Notes: a model not told the origin generated them from the letters alone. DNA of 64,000 nucleotides from Vibrio rumoiensis 1S-45 (GCF_000286955.2 NZ_AJYK02000102.1:1-64000); one strand, 5' to 3'. Positions 1-10,124 are shown, counted from the stretch's first letter. Made by a program: numbers and translations.

Positions 1-50
1 GTCAAATATTCAGGCTATTAAATGGTTTTGGGGAGTTAACATGTTAGAAA

Positions 51-83
51 GGCAGCGTACCGATATGAACGCTGCCGTTTTAG
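51..83. terminator. Hairpin downstream of glmS
   Basis: GGCAGCGT (51-58) pairs perfectly with ACGCTGCC (69-76) around a 10-nt loop. The plus strand continues GTTTTA and the minus strand continues TTTCT, so it could end transcription from either side. It is the only strong hairpin between glmS and the window edge. The rest of 1-132 shows nothing else I can support. Confidence 0.55.
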
Positions 84-132
84 TATGAGATTTTATTACT
101 TTCCCACAACATTACCGATTAAGTGACCTAAA

Positions 133-1965
133 TTACTCGACTGTCACAGCCTTAGCTAAGTTACGCGGTTGATCGACATCGGTGCCTTTAATCAAAGCAA
201 CGTGATACGACAACAACTGCATTGGAATGGTGTAGTAAATCGGGGCCGTGATTTCGCTTACGTGCGGCAAGTTGATGATCTTCATGCTGTCATCGGCTTC
301 AAAACCGGCTGCAGCATCGGCAAATACATACAATAAACCGCCACGAGCGCGCACTTCTTCTACATTTGATTTTAGTTTTTCGAGTAACTCATTATTCGGT
401 GCTACGACTACCACTGGCATGTCTGCATCAATCAAAGCGAGTGGGCCATGTTTTAGTTCACCAGCTGCATACGCTTCTGCGTGAATATACGAGATCTCTT
501 TTAGCTTTAATGAGGCTTCCATTGCGATTGGGTAGAACTCTCCGCGACCTAAGAATAGGGTGTGATGCTTATCCGCAAAGTCTTCCGCCAGTGCTTCAAT
601 TTCTTTATCGTAAGCTAACGCGGCTTGAATTTGAGCTGGCAGTGCATGCAGAGCTTCTACAATTTCCGCTTCTTTTGCACCATCAATACGTTGCTGCTGC
701 TTACCCATTGCGGTGACTAGCATTAGCAATGCCGCGAGTTGAGTGGTGAAGGCTTTGGTTGATGCCACACCGATTTCCGTTCCCGCGCGAGTCATGAAAG
801 CAAAATCAGATTCACGAACCAATGACGAACCGGCAACATTACATACCGTCATTGCGGCCATGTAGCCTTTTTCTTTGGCTAAGCGCAATGCTGCTAACGT
901 ATCGGCCGTTTCACCTGATTGAGATAAGGTGATGAGCAAGCTATTTGGGCGAGTAACAAATTTACGGTAACGAAATTCAGATGCAATTTCCACATCGCAA
1001 CTTACGCCCGCCAATGATTCAAACCAGTAACGCGCTGTCATTCCGGCATTGTAAGAAGTACCACAAGCAATGATTTGTACGTGCTCAACTTTAGCCAGTA
1101 TCTCAGCGGCATTAACGCCAATGCTTTCCGTGATCACGGTATCTTTGGTTAAACGCGCTTCCATGGTGTTAATTAACGCGGTTGGCTGCTCAAAAATTTC
1201 TTTTTGCATAAAGTGGCGATATTGACCTTTATCACCGGCATCATGCTCTGCGTTGGATTCAGCAATATCACGCTCAACTAATTGTCCTTGCGCATCAAAT
1301 ACGGTCACATCACGACGGGTGACTTCGGCAACATCCCCTTCTTCAAGGTACATAAAGCGGCGAGTGACACTCAGTAATGCCAGTTGATCAGATGCGATAA
1401 AGTTTTCACCCACACCAAAACCAATCACAATTGGGCTACCAGAACGTGCCACGACAACACGGCTTGGATCGTTACGATCAACCACCACAGTACCGTAAGC
1501 TCCATCTAATTGTTTCACCGCTTTTTGCAGCGCTTCAACTAAGGTTTCTGAGGTGCGACGTTCCCATTCAACTAGGTGAGCAATCACTTCAGTATCGGTT
1601 TGAGATTCAAAGACGTAACCACGCTCGCGCAGCACTTCACGTAACGTTTCATGGTTTTCAATAATGCCGTTATGCACGACCGAAATATCACCGGATACAT
1701 GTGGGTGAGCATTAATTTCAGAAGGTTCACCATGAGTTGCCCAGCGCGTGTGTGCAATCCCAGTACCGCCCGATACTTGAGTCGCATCTACCGCATCTGA
1801 TAATTCTTTTACTTTACCCAAACGACGAACACGCGTCATATTCGAATCCGCATCCACGACGGCGATACCCGCCGAGTCATAACCACGGTATTCTAAACGG
1901 CGTAAACCTTCGACTAAGATTTCAGCGACATCACGTTGTGCTACCGCACCGACGATTCCACACAT
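133..1965 (-). CDS. glmS: Glutamine--fructose-6-phosphate aminotransferase (isomerizing)
   Basis: GlmS makes glucosamine-6-phosphate from fructose-6-phosphate and glutamine, the first committed step to UDP-GlcNAc for peptidoglycan and LPS. The 610-residue product starts MCGIVGA, so Cys2 becomes the N-terminal nucleophile of the glutaminase domain once Met is removed. The glutaminase domain fills about residues 2-220. Two SIS sugar-isomerase domains follow, with CGTSYNAG and SQSGETADT visible. The C-terminus ends KAVTVE, as in the family. An in-frame upstream extension of 13 residues was rejected, because the conserved Cys must be residue 2 and AGGAAA lies just before this ATG. It lies about 70 bp downstream of a DeoR-type regulator on the same strand and is probably co-transcribed with it. 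No glmS ribozyme is visible in that gap. Confidence 0.98.
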   Translation of the reverse strand: MCGIVGAVAQRDVAEILVEGLRRLEYRGYDSAGIAVVDADSNMTRVRRLGKVKELSDAVDATQVSGGTGIAHTRWATHGEPSEINAHPHVSGDISVVHNGIIENHETLREVLRERGYVFESQTDTEVIAHLVEWERRTSETLVEALQKAVKQLDGAYGTVVVDRNDPSRVVVARSGSPIVIGFGVGENFIASDQLALLSVTRRFMYLEEGDVAEVTRRDVTVFDAQGQLVERDIAESNAEHDAGDKGQYRHFMQKEIFEQPTALINTMEARLTKDTVITESIGVNAAEILAKVEHVQIIACGTSYNAGMTARYWFESLAGVSCDVEIASEFRYRKFVTRPNSLLITLSQSGETADTLAALRLAKEKGYMAAMTVCNVAGSSLVRESDFAFMTRAGTEIGVASTKAFTTQLAALLMLVTAMGKQQQRIDGAKEAEIVEALHALPAQIQAALAYDKEIEALAEDFADKHHTLFLGRGEFYPIAMEASLKLKEISYIHAEAYAAGELKHGPLALIDADMPVVVVAPNNELLEKLKSNVEEVRARGGLLYVFADAAAGFEADDSMKIINLPHVSEITAPIYYTIPMQLLSYHVALIKGTDVDQPRNLAKAVTVE

Positions 1966-2034
1966 AAGTATTTCCTTTATTATTCCCTTACCAGCAGCAA
2001 GCAAAAGGTGGTAAAGATAAGATGATTAAATGAG

Positions 2035-2796
2035 TTAAGCGATCAGCACTTGCACATTATGTTGTTCTATTTGTGCTTGTTGTTCAGCGCTGATGCCATT
2101 ATCAGTAACTAGCACGTCGATTTTTTCCCATGCCAGTTCTAAATTTGGAATTTTTCGACCAATTTTGTCGGATTCAACCATGACGACAACGCGTCTTGCT
2201 GATTCAGACATCACTTGGCTGAGCCCTAATAATTCATTGAAGGTCGTGGTACCACGTTGCAAGTCGATACCATCTGCGCCAATAAACAATTGATCAAAGT
2301 CGTATGAACGCAACACTTGTTCTGCAACTTGTCCTTGAAAGGATTCTGAATGCGTATCCCAAGTACCACCGGTCATTAATAGAGTGGGTTCGCTTTCTAA
2401 TGCATTCAGTGCATTGGCGACATTAAGAGAGTTGGTCATCACCACGAGCCCTCTTTTGTCGTTAAGCTGCTCTATTAATGCGCCAGTGGTGCTGCCACTA
2501 TCAATAATGATGCGATGATGATCTTTAATAAGAGAGGCTGCGGCTTTTGCAAGGCTTACCTTTCGTTTCGAAACTTCTTCTGAAAACACTTCATTGATGA
2601 TCTCTTTCGGCAGCGCGATCGCACCACCATAGCGACGCAGTAATAAACCACTCGCCTCTAATGCTGAAAGGTCTTTCCTAATCGTCACTTCGGAGATGTT
2701 GAATTGTTTTGTTAGCTCATCAACACTGACTTCACCATGTTCATTGACTTGTTGAACAATCAAATGCCGACGCTGCTGAGTGTTTCGTTTAGACAT
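2035..2796 (-). CDS. DeoR/GlpR-family regulator, probable GlmR of glmS
   Basis: This is a DNA-binding repressor of the DeoR family, 253 residues. An N-terminal helix-turn-helix is visible (VSVDELTKQFNISEVTIRKDL, about residues 24-45), followed by the family's RRYGGA segment. A DeoR C-terminal sensor domain follows, with IIDSGSTT and LFIGADGID, which binds phosphosugars in relatives. The ATG at 2796 is preferred over a TTG twelve bases upstream, because MSKRN directly precedes the helix-turn-helix. It is followed by glmS on the same strand. From memory, vibrios and shewanellae carry a glmS-linked DeoR regulator called GlmR. That, and the likely ligand glucosamine-6-phosphate, are inferences here. 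Repeated AAACGAAA boxes around the start suggest autoregulation. Confidence 0.9.
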   Translation of the reverse strand: MSKRNTQQRRHLIVQQVNEHGEVSVDELTKQFNISEVTIRKDLSALEASGLLLRRYGGAIALPKEIINEVFSEEVSKRKVSLAKAAASLIKDHHRIIIDSGSTTGALIEQLNDKRGLVVMTNSLNVANALNALESEPTLLMTGGTWDTHSESFQGQVAEQVLRSYDFDQLFIGADGIDLQRGTTTFNELLGLSQVMSESARRVVVMVESDKIGRKIPNLELAWEKIDVLVTDNGISAEQQAQIEQHNVQVLIA

Positions 2797-2846
2797 AAAT
2801 AAAACCAAGTTAGTTTTGAAACGAAAGATATTAAAGCAAAACGAAA
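2783..2846. promoter_or_regulatory. Cluster of AAACGAAA boxes, candidate operators of the DeoR regulator
   Basis: AAACGAAA occurs at 2819-2826 and again at 2839-2846 on the plus strand, exactly 20 bp apart (about two helical turns). Its reverse complement TTTCGTTT lies at 2783-2790 in the first codons of the regulator gene. AC-GAAA type repeats are typical of DeoR/GlpR operators. Binding by this regulator is inferred from position. Confidence 0.5.
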
Positions 2847-3231
2847 CTTATTAGTCTATTTATTTCATAACAAAAAATAAATATTAATTAAAGAAAGATT
2901 GCTCTAAGACAAGTAAGGTTCGTGATCTTCCCCACAAAGACTGGTAAAATTCTTTCTTCTTTAAAGAAACAAAATTACGAATAAGCCGACTCGCCGGTGG
3001 TAAAAATAAGAAGTTATGCTGCAAAGAGAATGACATGTGGCAATGCGAGAGTGTAAATAGCAATAACGCTCGCAATAATTGAAGTGGTAATGACAATACT
3101 GCCGCTTTAACTAATGTGGGTATAAACTGTATGACAGAATTTCTGTTTTAATGCTGACTGCAAATCATTGCCTACCATTAAAACCTGTAAAAATTGAAAT
3201 TATAATATTACTTACCGGAGAGTATCTACTC
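2847..3231. other. Intergenic region between the glmS regulator and pykF
   Basis: This divergent region of about 385 bp must hold the promoters for both flanking genes. A 70-codon minus-strand frame at 2884-3096 lies in it. It has no recognisable domain and no good ribosome binding site, and I do not consider it a gene. No strong hairpin was seen. Confidence 0.5.
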
Positions 3232-4644
3232 ATGAAAAAGACCAAAATCGTATGTACGATTGGCCCGAAAACTGAATCTGTTGAGAAACTGACTGAACTT
3301 GCAAACGCTGGCATGAACGTCATGCGTTTGAACTTCTCACACGGTGATTTCGAAGAGCACGGCAACCGCATCAACAATCTTCGCCAAGTAATGAAGAACA
3401 CAGGCAAACAACTGGCTATCCTTTTAGATACTAAAGGCCCAGAGATCCGCACGATTAAACTAGAAAATGGCGACGATGTTGCTCTAGTGGCAGGTCAAGA
3501 CTTCACTTTCACAACCGACACTTCTGTTGTTGGTAACAAAAACACAGTCGCGGTAACTTACCCAGGTTTCGCGCAAGACTTAACGGCTGGCGATACTATC
3601 CTAGTTGATGATGGTCTTATCGAAATGAAAGTGGTTGCAACCACTGACACTGAAGTGAAATGTACTGTATTGAACAACGGTGACCTAGGCGAAAACAAAG
3701 GTGTTAACCTTCCTGGTGTTTCTGTAAAACTTCCTGCACTTGCAGAAAAAGACAAAGCAGACCTTAAATTTGGTTGTGAGCAAGGTGTTGACTTCGTTGC
3801 GGCTTCTTTCATCCGTAAAGCGGACGATGTAAAAGAAATCCGTGAACTGCTTTGTGCAAACGGTGGTGAGAACATCCAAATCATCTCTAAAATCGAAAAC
3901 CAAGAAGGCGTAGACAACTTCGACGAAATCCTTGAAGCGTCTGACGGCATCATGGTTGCTCGTGGTGATCTAGGTGTTGAGATCCCTGTTGAAGAAGTAA
4001 TCTTCGCGCAAAAAATGATGATCGAGAAATGTAACCGTGCACGTAAAGTGGTTATCACAGCAACTCAAATGCTAGATTCTATGATCAAAAACCCACGTCC
4101 AACTCGCGCAGAAGCGGGCGACGTTGCTAACGCAATCATGGATGGCACGGATGCAGTTATGCTTTCTGGTGAGTCTGCAAAAGGTAAATACCCTGTTGAA
4201 GCGGTAACTATCATGGCGCAAATCTGTGCTCGTACTGACCGCGCTTTAAAAGCAGAGCTTAGCTCTCGCTTAGACAGCCCACGTCTACGCATCACAGAAG
4301 CAGTATGTAAATCAGCCGTTGAAACTGCTGAGAAACTAGCCGCTCCAGTGATCGTTGTGGCAACCGAAGCAGGTAAATCTGCTCGTTCAGTTCGTAAATA
4401 CTTCCCAACAGCAAAAATCATTGCCGTTACAACGAACACTAAGACAGCCGCTCAGCTTTGCTTATCTAAAGGTGTTACGCCAATCGTTGTTGATTCAATT
4501 AACGATACTGAAGACTTCTACCGTCAAGGTATGGCTCTAGCACTAGAAATGGGCTTTGGTGAAAAAGGCGATATCGCGGTAATGGTTTCTGGTGCGCTTG
4601 TACCATCAGGCACAACCAATACTTCTTCTGTTCACGTTCTTTAA
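3232..4644 (+). CDS. pykF: Pyruvate kinase, type I
   Basis: Pyruvate kinase converts phosphoenolpyruvate and ADP to pyruvate and ATP, the last step of glycolysis. The product is 470 residues, the length of E. coli PykF. Visible signatures are MRLNFSHG near the N-terminus, DTKGPEIRT, the substrate/metal segment [21 protein letters not shown], and [10 protein letters not shown]. The C-terminal domain ends with the allosteric-site-like [13 protein letters not shown]. The ATG at 3232 was chosen because [12 protein letters not shown] is the family start. The longer frame adds 27 unconserved residues. A GGAG lies 13-16 bp upstream. It is monocistronic, with its own terminator. Confidence 0.98.
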   Translation: MKKTKIVCTIGPKTESVEKLTELANAGMNVMRLNFSHGDFEEHGNRINNLRQVMKNTGKQLAILLDTKGPEIRTIKLENGDDVALVAGQDFTFTTDTSVVGNKNTVAVTYPGFAQDLTAGDTILVDDGLIEMKVVATTDTEVKCTVLNNGDLGENKGVNLPGVSVKLPALAEKDKADLKFGCEQGVDFVAASFIRKADDVKEIRELLCANGGENIQIISKIENQEGVDNFDEILEASDGIMVARGDLGVEIPVEEVIFAQKMMIEKCNRARKVVITATQMLDSMIKNPRPTRAEAGDVANAIMDGTDAVMLSGESAKGKYPVEAVTIMAQICARTDRALKAELSSRLDSPRLRITEAVCKSAVETAEKLAAPVIVVATEAGKSARSVRKYFPTAKIIAVTTNTKTAAQLCLSKGVTPIVVDSINDTEDFYRQGMALALEMGFGEKGDIAVMVSGALVPSGTTNTSSVHVL

Positions 4645-4667
4645 TTTTTAAAACGCGAATAGAAATC

Positions 4668-4696
4668 AAAAGGAGGCCTTATAGGTCTCCTTTTTT
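4668..4696 (+). terminator. pykF terminator
   Basis: AAAAGGAG-type arms surround CCTTATAGG and are followed by TTTTTT. The stem lies 24 bp after the pykF stop. On the other strand it is followed by TTTTG, so it may also serve the small minus-strand ORF that ends just to the right. Confidence 0.85.
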
Positions 4697-4726
4697 ATTG
4701 CTTTAAATTCACACCATCTCATTAAA

Positions 4727-4858
4727 TCACCAACCAAAAAGCTCTCGGTGGTGAGTGTTCAATAACACCACCGCTAATAAGAAATACAAAGCACTGAACT
4801 GAAAAGCAAGCACGAATAAACTCGCCACGGTGACTCTCACCAACACTCCACTCGACAT
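4727..4858 (-). CDS. Small predicted membrane protein, 43 residues
   Basis: This short frame reads from an ATG at 4858 to a TGA at 4727. The product is almost wholly hydrophobic from residue 5 to 35 (VLVRVTVASLFVLAF, then ALYFLLAVVLL) and ends in a polar tail, NTHHRELFGW. It therefore looks like a single-pass membrane peptide. An AGGTAGGG sequence lies about 8 bases before the start. It sits convergent to pykF across a shared terminator. I do not recognise the family. It could be a chance frame, but its composition and position argue otherwise. Confidence 0.45.
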   Translation of the reverse strand: MSSGVLVRVTVASLFVLAFQFSALYFLLAVVLLNTHHRELFGW

Positions 4859-5070
4859 CTCATTTACCCTACCTAAAATGATCCACCCAATGATTAAAGT
4901 TTAGGACAGAACTATTTAGGCATTAGACTAAAGTCTCATATAGTGTCGATGAATAGCCTTATTTAAGCATAAAGATATTCATGAATTGTCGAGGTGTAAA
5001 ATACGAAATAGGTGCAAGGCTCCGTATCATTCTCGCTTAGGCTCAGCTCAGGTACGAAATGGTGAGCGTA
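4859..5070. other. Gene-free stretch left of ilvH
   Basis: About 210 bp without a supported gene. It contains a perfect 12-bp palindrome, AGACTAAAGTCT, near 4926 and probably the promoter of the small minus-strand ORF. Nothing else is supported. Confidence 0.4.
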
Positions 5071-5099
5071 TAAAAAAACGCAGCCAAATTGACTGCGTT
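5071..5099 (-). terminator. ilvIH terminator
   Basis: Read on the minus strand, AACGCAG and CTGCGTT form a 7-bp stem around a nine-base loop, followed directly by TTTTT. It lies about 30 bp beyond the ilvH stop codon. Confidence 0.85.
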
Positions 5100-5128
5100 C
5101 TCTAAGTACCGATTTTTGTGAGTGCTAA

Positions 5129-5623
5129 TTAGGCTTTCAAAGCACGCTCACCACGGGCGATGCCAACCACACCACTTCTTGCCACTTCAATCACATCTGT
5201 CATTTCTGATACCGCTTTAATGAAAGCATCAAGTTTGGCGCTGTCACCGGCCAGTTGAATCGTAAACAGCGAAGCCGTTACATCAACGATTTGACCACGG
5301 AACACATCGGCTAAGCGATGCACTTCTGCGCGAGAAAAACCACTGGCTTTGACTTTAACCAGCATTAACTCACGCTCAACGTAATCGAATTCTGTGACTT
5401 CTTGTACTTTTAGTACATCCACCAGCTTATGCAGGTTTTTTTCGATTTGCTCTAACTGCAACGCATCGGTTGCGGTCGTGATGTTAATTCGAGATAAAGT
5501 CTCATCATCGGTTGGTGATACGGTTAATGATTCAATGTTATAGCCACGTTGAGAAAATAAACCGACAACGCGCGACAAAGAGCCCGGTTGGTTTTCTAAT
5601 AATAATGAAAGGATATGTCTCAT
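5129..5623 (-). CDS. ilvH: Acetolactate synthase III small (regulatory) subunit
   Basis: IlvH is the valine-sensing regulatory subunit of acetohydroxyacid synthase III, which makes acetolactate and acetohydroxybutyrate for branched-chain amino acids. The 164-residue product matches the family length. It has an N-terminal ACT domain (HILSLLLENQPGSLSRVVGLF, about residues 3-75) and a C-terminal small-subunit domain with EVARSGVVGIARGE. Its ATG lies one base after the ilvI stop codon, so translation is probably coupled. Its terminator is at 5071-5099. Confidence 0.98.
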   Translation of the reverse strand: MRHILSLLLENQPGSLSRVVGLFSQRGYNIESLTVSPTDDETLSRINITTATDALQLEQIEKNLHKLVDVLKVQEVTEFDYVERELMLVKVKASGFSRAEVHRLADVFRGQIVDVTASLFTIQLAGDSAKLDAFIKAVSEMTDVIEVARSGVVGIARGERALKA

Positions 5624-5624
5624 A

Positions 5625-7343
5625 TTAAGTTCTCTCCGTCTTGCTTAACCACATCTTATCCATGCTTTCCCCTTTGATTTGCATTGGGTACACATGTTCT
5701 GTTTCATCGACATTGATATCGACAAATACCAAACGATCTTTCATATCGAGGGCTTTTTTCAAGCCTGCTTCAAGATCTTCAGGTTTATCAATGCGGATAC
5801 CCACATGACCATACGCTTCTGCAATCGCGGCAAAATCAGGGACGGAATCCATATAAGAATGTGAATGACGGCCTTGATAGATCATATCTTGCCACTGTTT
5901 TACCATACCCAAGAAACGGTTATTCAAGTTAATGATCTTAACCGGGATATCGTATTGCATGCAGGTTGATAGCTCTTGGATATTCATTTGAATACTGCCA
6001 TCTCCCGTCACACACACCACTTCTTCTTGTGGTAGCGCATATTTCACGCCCATTGCCGCCGGCAGACCAAAGCCCATGGTGCCTAGACCGCCTGAGTTAA
6101 TCCAGCGACGTGGCTTATCAAATGGGTAGTAAAGCGCGGCAAACATTTGGTGCTGACCAACATCCGACGCCACATACGCATCACCATTGGTGAGCTTGTA
6201 AAGTGTTTCAATCACTTGCTGTGGCTTAATGCGATCGGTGGTGCGATCAAACTCAAGGCACTTACGATTTTTCCAGCTTTGCAGCTCTTGCCACCACGTA
6301 TCAATCGCTTCTTTATCTTGCTTGGTTTCTTTTTCTGGCAGTTGCTTCAACATACTATCAAGCACTTCATCGGCTGAACCGACGATAGGAAGATCCGCTT
6401 GAATGATTTTTGAGATCGACGATGGATCGATATCAATGTGCATGATCTTGGCATTCGGACAATATTTCTCAACATTGTTGGTGGTTCGGTCATCAAAGCG
6501 TACCCCGACACCGAAGATCAAATCGGCATTATGCATCGCCATATTCGCTTCATAAGTGCCGTGCATGCCCAGCATACCAAGGGAGTTTTTGTGCGTCGCC
6601 GGGAATGCGCCTAAGCCCATCAAGGTACTCACAACGGGAAGATTCAATGCTTCTGCCAATTTGAGCAATTGCTCGCTTGCATCCGCCATGATCGCGCCAC
6701 CACCCACATAAAGCACTGGCTTTTTGGCTTCAATAAGGGTTTTTAAGCCTTTTTTGATCTGACCTTTATGACCTGTTGTGGTTGGGTTGTAAGAACGCAT
6801 CGACACTTCTTTCGGGTATTGATACGGGAAAGTTTCAAGCGGATTTAATACGTTTTTAGGTAAGTCGACCACAACTGGGCCCGGGCGGCCTGTTGATGCT
6901 AGGTAGAAAGCTTTTTTGATGATTCCAGGAATGTCTTCTGCTTTGGTAACAAGAAAGCTGTGTTTTACAATCGGACGTGAGATCCCGACCATGTCACACT
7001 CTTGAAAGGCGTCGTTACCAATTAAATTATTCGGAACTTGACCAGACAACACCACCATTGGCACTGAGTCCATATAAGCGGTCGCAATACCGGTAATGGC
7101 ATTGGTAGCACCTGGGCCTGATGTAACTAACACTACACCGACTTTACCCGTTGCGCGTGAATAACCATCGGCCATGTGAACCGCAGCTTGTTCATGGCGA
7201 ACCAGTACGTGTTCGATAGCACTTTTTTCATGCAGAGCATCATAAATATCCAAAACTGAACCGCCTGGATAACCGTAGATATGCTCTACACCTTCATCGA
7301 TTAAGGAACGAACGATCATGTCCGCGCCGGATAACATTTCCAT
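5625..7343 (-). CDS. ilvI: Acetolactate synthase III large (catalytic) subunit
   Basis: IlvI is the TPP- and FAD-dependent catalytic subunit that condenses pyruvate with pyruvate or 2-ketobutyrate. The 572-residue product (E. coli 574) shows YGYPGG near the start with the catalytic Glu segment [20 protein letters not shown] central FAD-binding region follows, then the TPP motif running from GDGSIQMN to NLNN near residue 450. The ATG at 7343 is favoured by AGAAGGAGG directly before it. An upstream in-frame extension of 11 residues would run through that site. It is followed by ilvH after one base. The 470-bp AT-rich region upstream separates it from leuO. Confidence 0.98.
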   Translation of the reverse strand: MEMLSGADMIVRSLIDEGVEHIYGYPGGSVLDIYDALHEKSAIEHVLVRHEQAAVHMADGYSRATGKVGVVLVTSGPGATNAITGIATAYMDSVPMVVLSGQVPNNLIGNDAFQECDMVGISRPIVKHSFLVTKAEDIPGIIKKAFYLASTGRPGPVVVDLPKNVLNPLETFPYQYPKEVSMRSYNPTTTGHKGQIKKGLKTLIEAKKPVLYVGGGAIMADASEQLLKLAEALNLPVVSTLMGLGAFPATHKNSLGMLGMHGTYEANMAMHNADLIFGVGVRFDDRTTNNVEKYCPNAKIMHIDIDPSSISKIIQADLPIVGSADEVLDSMLKQLPEKETKQDKEAIDTWWQELQSWKNRKCLEFDRTTDRIKPQQVIETLYKLTNGDAYVASDVGQHQMFAALYYPFDKPRRWINSGGLGTMGFGLPAAMGVKYALPQEEVVCVTGDGSIQMNIQELSTCMQYDIPVKIINLNNRFLGMVKQWQDMIYQGRHSHSYMDSVPDFAAIAEAYGHVGIRIDKPEDLEAGLKKALDMKDRLVFVDINVDETEHVYPMQIKGESMDKMWLSKTERT

Positions 7344-7753
7344 ATTGCCTCCTTCTGACTTACTCATTTCCTGCATGGCAGAGTTGAAAAAGTAAGTGCT
7401 ACATAGTTAGGGCTTATTTTTAGCCTAAAATGACATCTGAATATGTCGAAGATATGACTCCAATCAAGCCACGACTTTCTTATATTCTTATATCTATGTA
7501 CCTGCTTGATTGTCATAACAACAAAACAGGGTGCAGCTCGAAGATTTTGCTCCGAGCACTTCACTTTACCGCTTAATAACAAGTGATGTCTATGTGCTCA
7601 TTAAACAGAAACGCTTCCAATTACTGCTTATTCATCCATTTTAAGTGTAAAGCTCTAACATTAACTGATAACACTTACTGATTCATTTGTATGTAAGGAA
7701 AATTAAGATAATAATATTTCTCACTTTTAGAGTTGGCTCACATCTATTTCCCC
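7344..7753. other. ilvI upstream region
   Basis: An AT-rich region of about 410 bp between ilvI and the leuO terminator. In E. coli the ilvIH promoter is activated by Lrp and affected by LeuO over a long AT-rich region, and this may be the equivalent. A 72-codon frame at 7364-7582 has no family features and is not called. Confidence 0.45.
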
Positions 7754-7785
7754 ATAAAAAAACGCACACCGTTCGGCATGCGCTT
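7754..7785 (-). terminator. leuO terminator
   Basis: On the minus strand CGCATGCC pairs with GGTGTGCG (two G-U pairs) around GAAC, followed by a run of seven T. It lies about 30 bp after the leuO stop. Confidence 0.8.
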
Positions 7786-7814
7786 CTTATTTTTTCATTT
7801 AGCCACTTTTAGCA

Positions 7815-8780
7815 TTACATCGCGTCGGCTAACGCTTCACCACAAATCAGCATTAACTGATCGCGCATCCAGATGTGACCTTTATCTTTTTCACTTGATT
7901 CGTGCCAGCTTAAATAGCCCGCTACTTTGTTATCCGCGAATGGGTAAGGCAGAACTTTGTAGTTCGCACGATTTGGAATGGTCTCTATTAACCAACGAGG
8001 TACAACGGTTAACAACTCAGACTGACCAACAACATATAAGATGTTGCTCAGACCCGTACCTTGGTAAGACTCATTACAGTCGATATCACCACCGTATACG
8101 CGCTCATAAAAGCTACTAATGCCATTTACTTTCGATAACGTTGCGTGTTTTTCTGTTAAAAACTCTTGCTCAGAAATCTGTGAACCGATACGAGGATGAT
8201 TAGCTGAAACGACAACGACTAATTCATCGCTGAAAATTTCTGTGCTTGAATAACCAGGCTGATCAAAACGCGCGTAGTCAATCACAAAATCGACTTCTTG
8301 ATAACGCAGTTTTTCTGGTAATTGGCGATCAAATTCAGCGTCTAAGTGAAGTTGAATACTCGGCGATCTTTCTGCAATGCTACTCATAATACGAGGAGCA
8401 AAACGCATGTCCGATGGGCTACATACTGCCAGCTTAAATGCACGATTTGATGTTTCAGGAATAAAGATTGAATTCGGTAATTCGTTGCGTACTAATTGTA
8501 GAGCTTGACGGATCGGACCAAACAATTGACGAGCACGTAGGGTGGGTTGAATACCACGACCATGACGCATAAATAACTCATCATTAAACATCACTTTTAA
8601 ACGAGCAACAGCATTACTTACCGCTGGCTGTGACATCCCTAAGAATTGAGCAGCACGAGTAATATTCTGCTCTTGCATTACTGCATCAAAAACGGTTAAT
8701 AAGTTTAGATCAACGCCACGTAAAGTAGATTCCGTTCTTGTATTAATTACAGCATTGCTTTGTTCTATTTGGTTAGTCAT
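7815..8780 (-). CDS. leuO: LysR-family regulator LeuO
   Basis: LeuO is a LysR-type regulator that in enterics and vibrios controls branched-chain amino acid, stress and acid-response genes and counteracts H-NS silencing. The 321-residue product has the LysR helix-turn-helix at about residues 25-85 (VFDAVMQEQNITRAAQFLGMS, then QPAVSNAVARLK). LFMRHGRGIQPT follows, then a PBP2-type effector domain. An AGAGG sequence precedes the ATG. It lies between ilvIH and the leucine operon, the usual place for leuO. The upstream 280 bp are very AT-rich, which fits H-NS-type control, though that is inferred. Confidence 0.93.
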   Translation of the reverse strand: MTNQIEQSNAVINTRTESTLRGVDLNLLTVFDAVMQEQNITRAAQFLGMSQPAVSNAVARLKVMFNDELFMRHGRGIQPTLRARQLFGPIRQALQLVRNELPNSIFIPETSNRAFKLAVCSPSDMRFAPRIMSSIAERSPSIQLHLDAEFDRQLPEKLRYQEVDFVIDYARFDQPGYSSTEIFSDELVVVVSANHPRIGSQISEQEFLTEKHATLSKVNGISSFYERVYGGDIDCNESYQGTGLSNILYVVGQSELLTVVPRWLIETIPNRANYKVLPYPFADNKVAGYLSWHESSEKDKGHIWMRDQLMLICGEALADAM

Positions 8781-9063
8781 TTGTGTATGCCTCTAACAAT
8801 CGACTGCCTCATCTTTATTATATTGATGATTGAAAGCAGCAAAAAGATATTTAATATTCATTGTATTTGCCACGCCAATGAATGGGCGACGAGCACACTA
8901 TTCATCAATATAATTCTTGAGGCAAACATATTGAGATTAAATCAGATCATTTCACTAAAAATCACTAAAAATAGACAAACTTCAATAACTTAGGAGTAAA
9001 TATAAAAAATATAAATATTTATAAAACGCTTTTGTGCGCTGAATGAATGGAGAGAATACATAC
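8781..9063. other. AT-rich leuO upstream region
   Basis: About 280 bp, notably AT-rich around 9000-9030. It probably contains the leuO promoter and the 3' end of the glycosyltransferase transcript. No hairpin terminator or convincing gene is visible; a 77-codon plus-strand frame overlapping it lacks family features. Confidence 0.4.
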
Positions 9064-10116
9064 CTATTCATTAATCAATGCATAATGTGGAAAGTCTACT
9101 TGCTCCCATAAATCACTCCAAAGTGGAGTAATCGTTTTCCAATCCCCTTGCGTTACCCATTCAGCAATCGCTGCTGCCACATCAGGGTAAATAACCTTTT
9201 CAGCTGGCTGTTCATCCAACCAAGTTCGCACGCTACTCGGGTCCATCCAATTCATCGAACTGGCTAAACCTAACGATTCAAGAGTAGCCACATTACTCAT
9301 TTGTTCAAACTGTCCAGCCAAGGGTTTTAAGAGCAGTTTTTTTCCGAGTGTTAACGCTTCAGATGGCAATTCAAATCCACCATTTGCAATCACGCCTTGG
9401 CATGCATGTAAGTGCTGCTGAAACGAATCATAAGATAATGGCATGAAGGTTAAATGCTCTTGCTGATAAGCCTCTTTTATTGAGGGGTGATAACAAATAA
9501 ATTCATGATTAGAAAAGCGCTGTAAGAGTTGGGATACTTCTTCTAAGTCTTCAAATGGCAGATAGACTAAAATGAAATGTAACTTTTGCGTTTCCAACCC
9601 AAATGAAGTGTGAACAATCGGTGGCAGAATTGGTTGCTGGAAGTGATACCAATGCAAACCTAAATGAAATTCAGTTGGCGCAAAATGCTCTATCAACGTT
9701 TGATCAAGCCATGTAGCTCCTTTTTTAGGAACTGAATAACGAAACGCATTCTGATGACTAATGCCGACGGTGGGAACTTTTTGTTTTTTCGCAGCCCAAG
9801 CAGTAATCGGCTCAAAATCATTGAGCACCACATCATACCCAGACAAGTCGATATCAGACACTTCCTTCCACAAATGGTTAGGGTTGGTATTCATTGCGGT
9901 TTTGAGATGATTGACCTTGCCTTTTTCGGTACAAAAAGTCAGACCTCGACGAGTTTGATAATCACCGAAATCTTCCATTGAAAAATATCCCGCTTTATCT
10001 CGTCCTGAAAACAAAAAATCAACATCAACATTTTGTGCTTTAAATGCATGAGACATCGCCCTTGCTCGTGCAATATGCCCATTACCTGTGCCTTGAACGC
10101 CGTAAAGTATTTTCAT
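9064..10116 (-). CDS. MJ1255/VC2487-family glycosyltransferase
   Basis: The 350-residue product belongs to the glycosyltransferase-like family named after archaeal MJ1255 and Vibrio VC2487 (GT-B fold, related to MurG-type enzymes). The N-terminus MKILYGVQGTGNGHIARA carries the glycine-rich first strand and loop. The C-terminal half holds the donor-site-like segment VIANGGFELPSEALTLGKK, followed by PLAGQFEQ. The substrate is unknown. It ends a two-gene operon, starting 8 bases after the upstream PAP2 phosphatase gene. A transferase coupled with a lipid-phosphate phosphatase suggests work on a lipid-linked sugar or glycolipid, which is inference. Confidence 0.88.
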   Translation of the reverse strand: MKILYGVQGTGNGHIARARAMSHAFKAQNVDVDFLFSGRDKAGYFSMEDFGDYQTRRGLTFCTEKGKVNHLKTAMNTNPNHLWKEVSDIDLSGYDVVLNDFEPITAWAAKKQKVPTVGISHQNAFRYSVPKKGATWLDQTLIEHFAPTEFHLGLHWYHFQQPILPPIVHTSFGLETQKLHFILVYLPFEDLEEVSQLLQRFSNHEFICYHPSIKEAYQQEHLTFMPLSYDSFQQHLHACQGVIANGGFELPSEALTLGKKLLLKPLAGQFEQMSNVATLESLGLASSMNWMDPSSVRTWLDEQPAEKVIYPDVAAAIAEWVTQGDWKTITPLWSDLWEQVDFPHYALINE

Positions 10117-10124
10117 TAAGTTTA

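Noticed and set aside
1966..2034. glmS ribozyme or small-RNA target leader before glmS
   Set aside because: The gap is only about 70 bp and shows no ribozyme core or clear pairing structure.
2884..3096. 70-codon minus-strand frame between the glmS regulator and pykF
   Set aside because: No domain, poor start context, and it covers what must be the divergent promoter region.
3558..4058. 166-codon minus-strand frame
   Set aside because: It lies antisense inside the strongly conserved pykF coding region; serine/arginine/proline-rich composition is typical of a shadow frame.
4741..4775. CGGTGG/CCACCG hairpin as a terminator
   Set aside because: It has no T-run and falls inside the small minus-strand membrane ORF.
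7364..7582. 72-codon frame upstream of ilvI, possible leader peptide
   Set aside because: No run of branched-chain amino acid codons and no attenuator before ilvI.
8760..8993. 77-codon plus-strand frame in the leuO upstream region
   Set aside because: AT-rich chance frame without a ribosome binding site or family features; it overlaps the leuO start.
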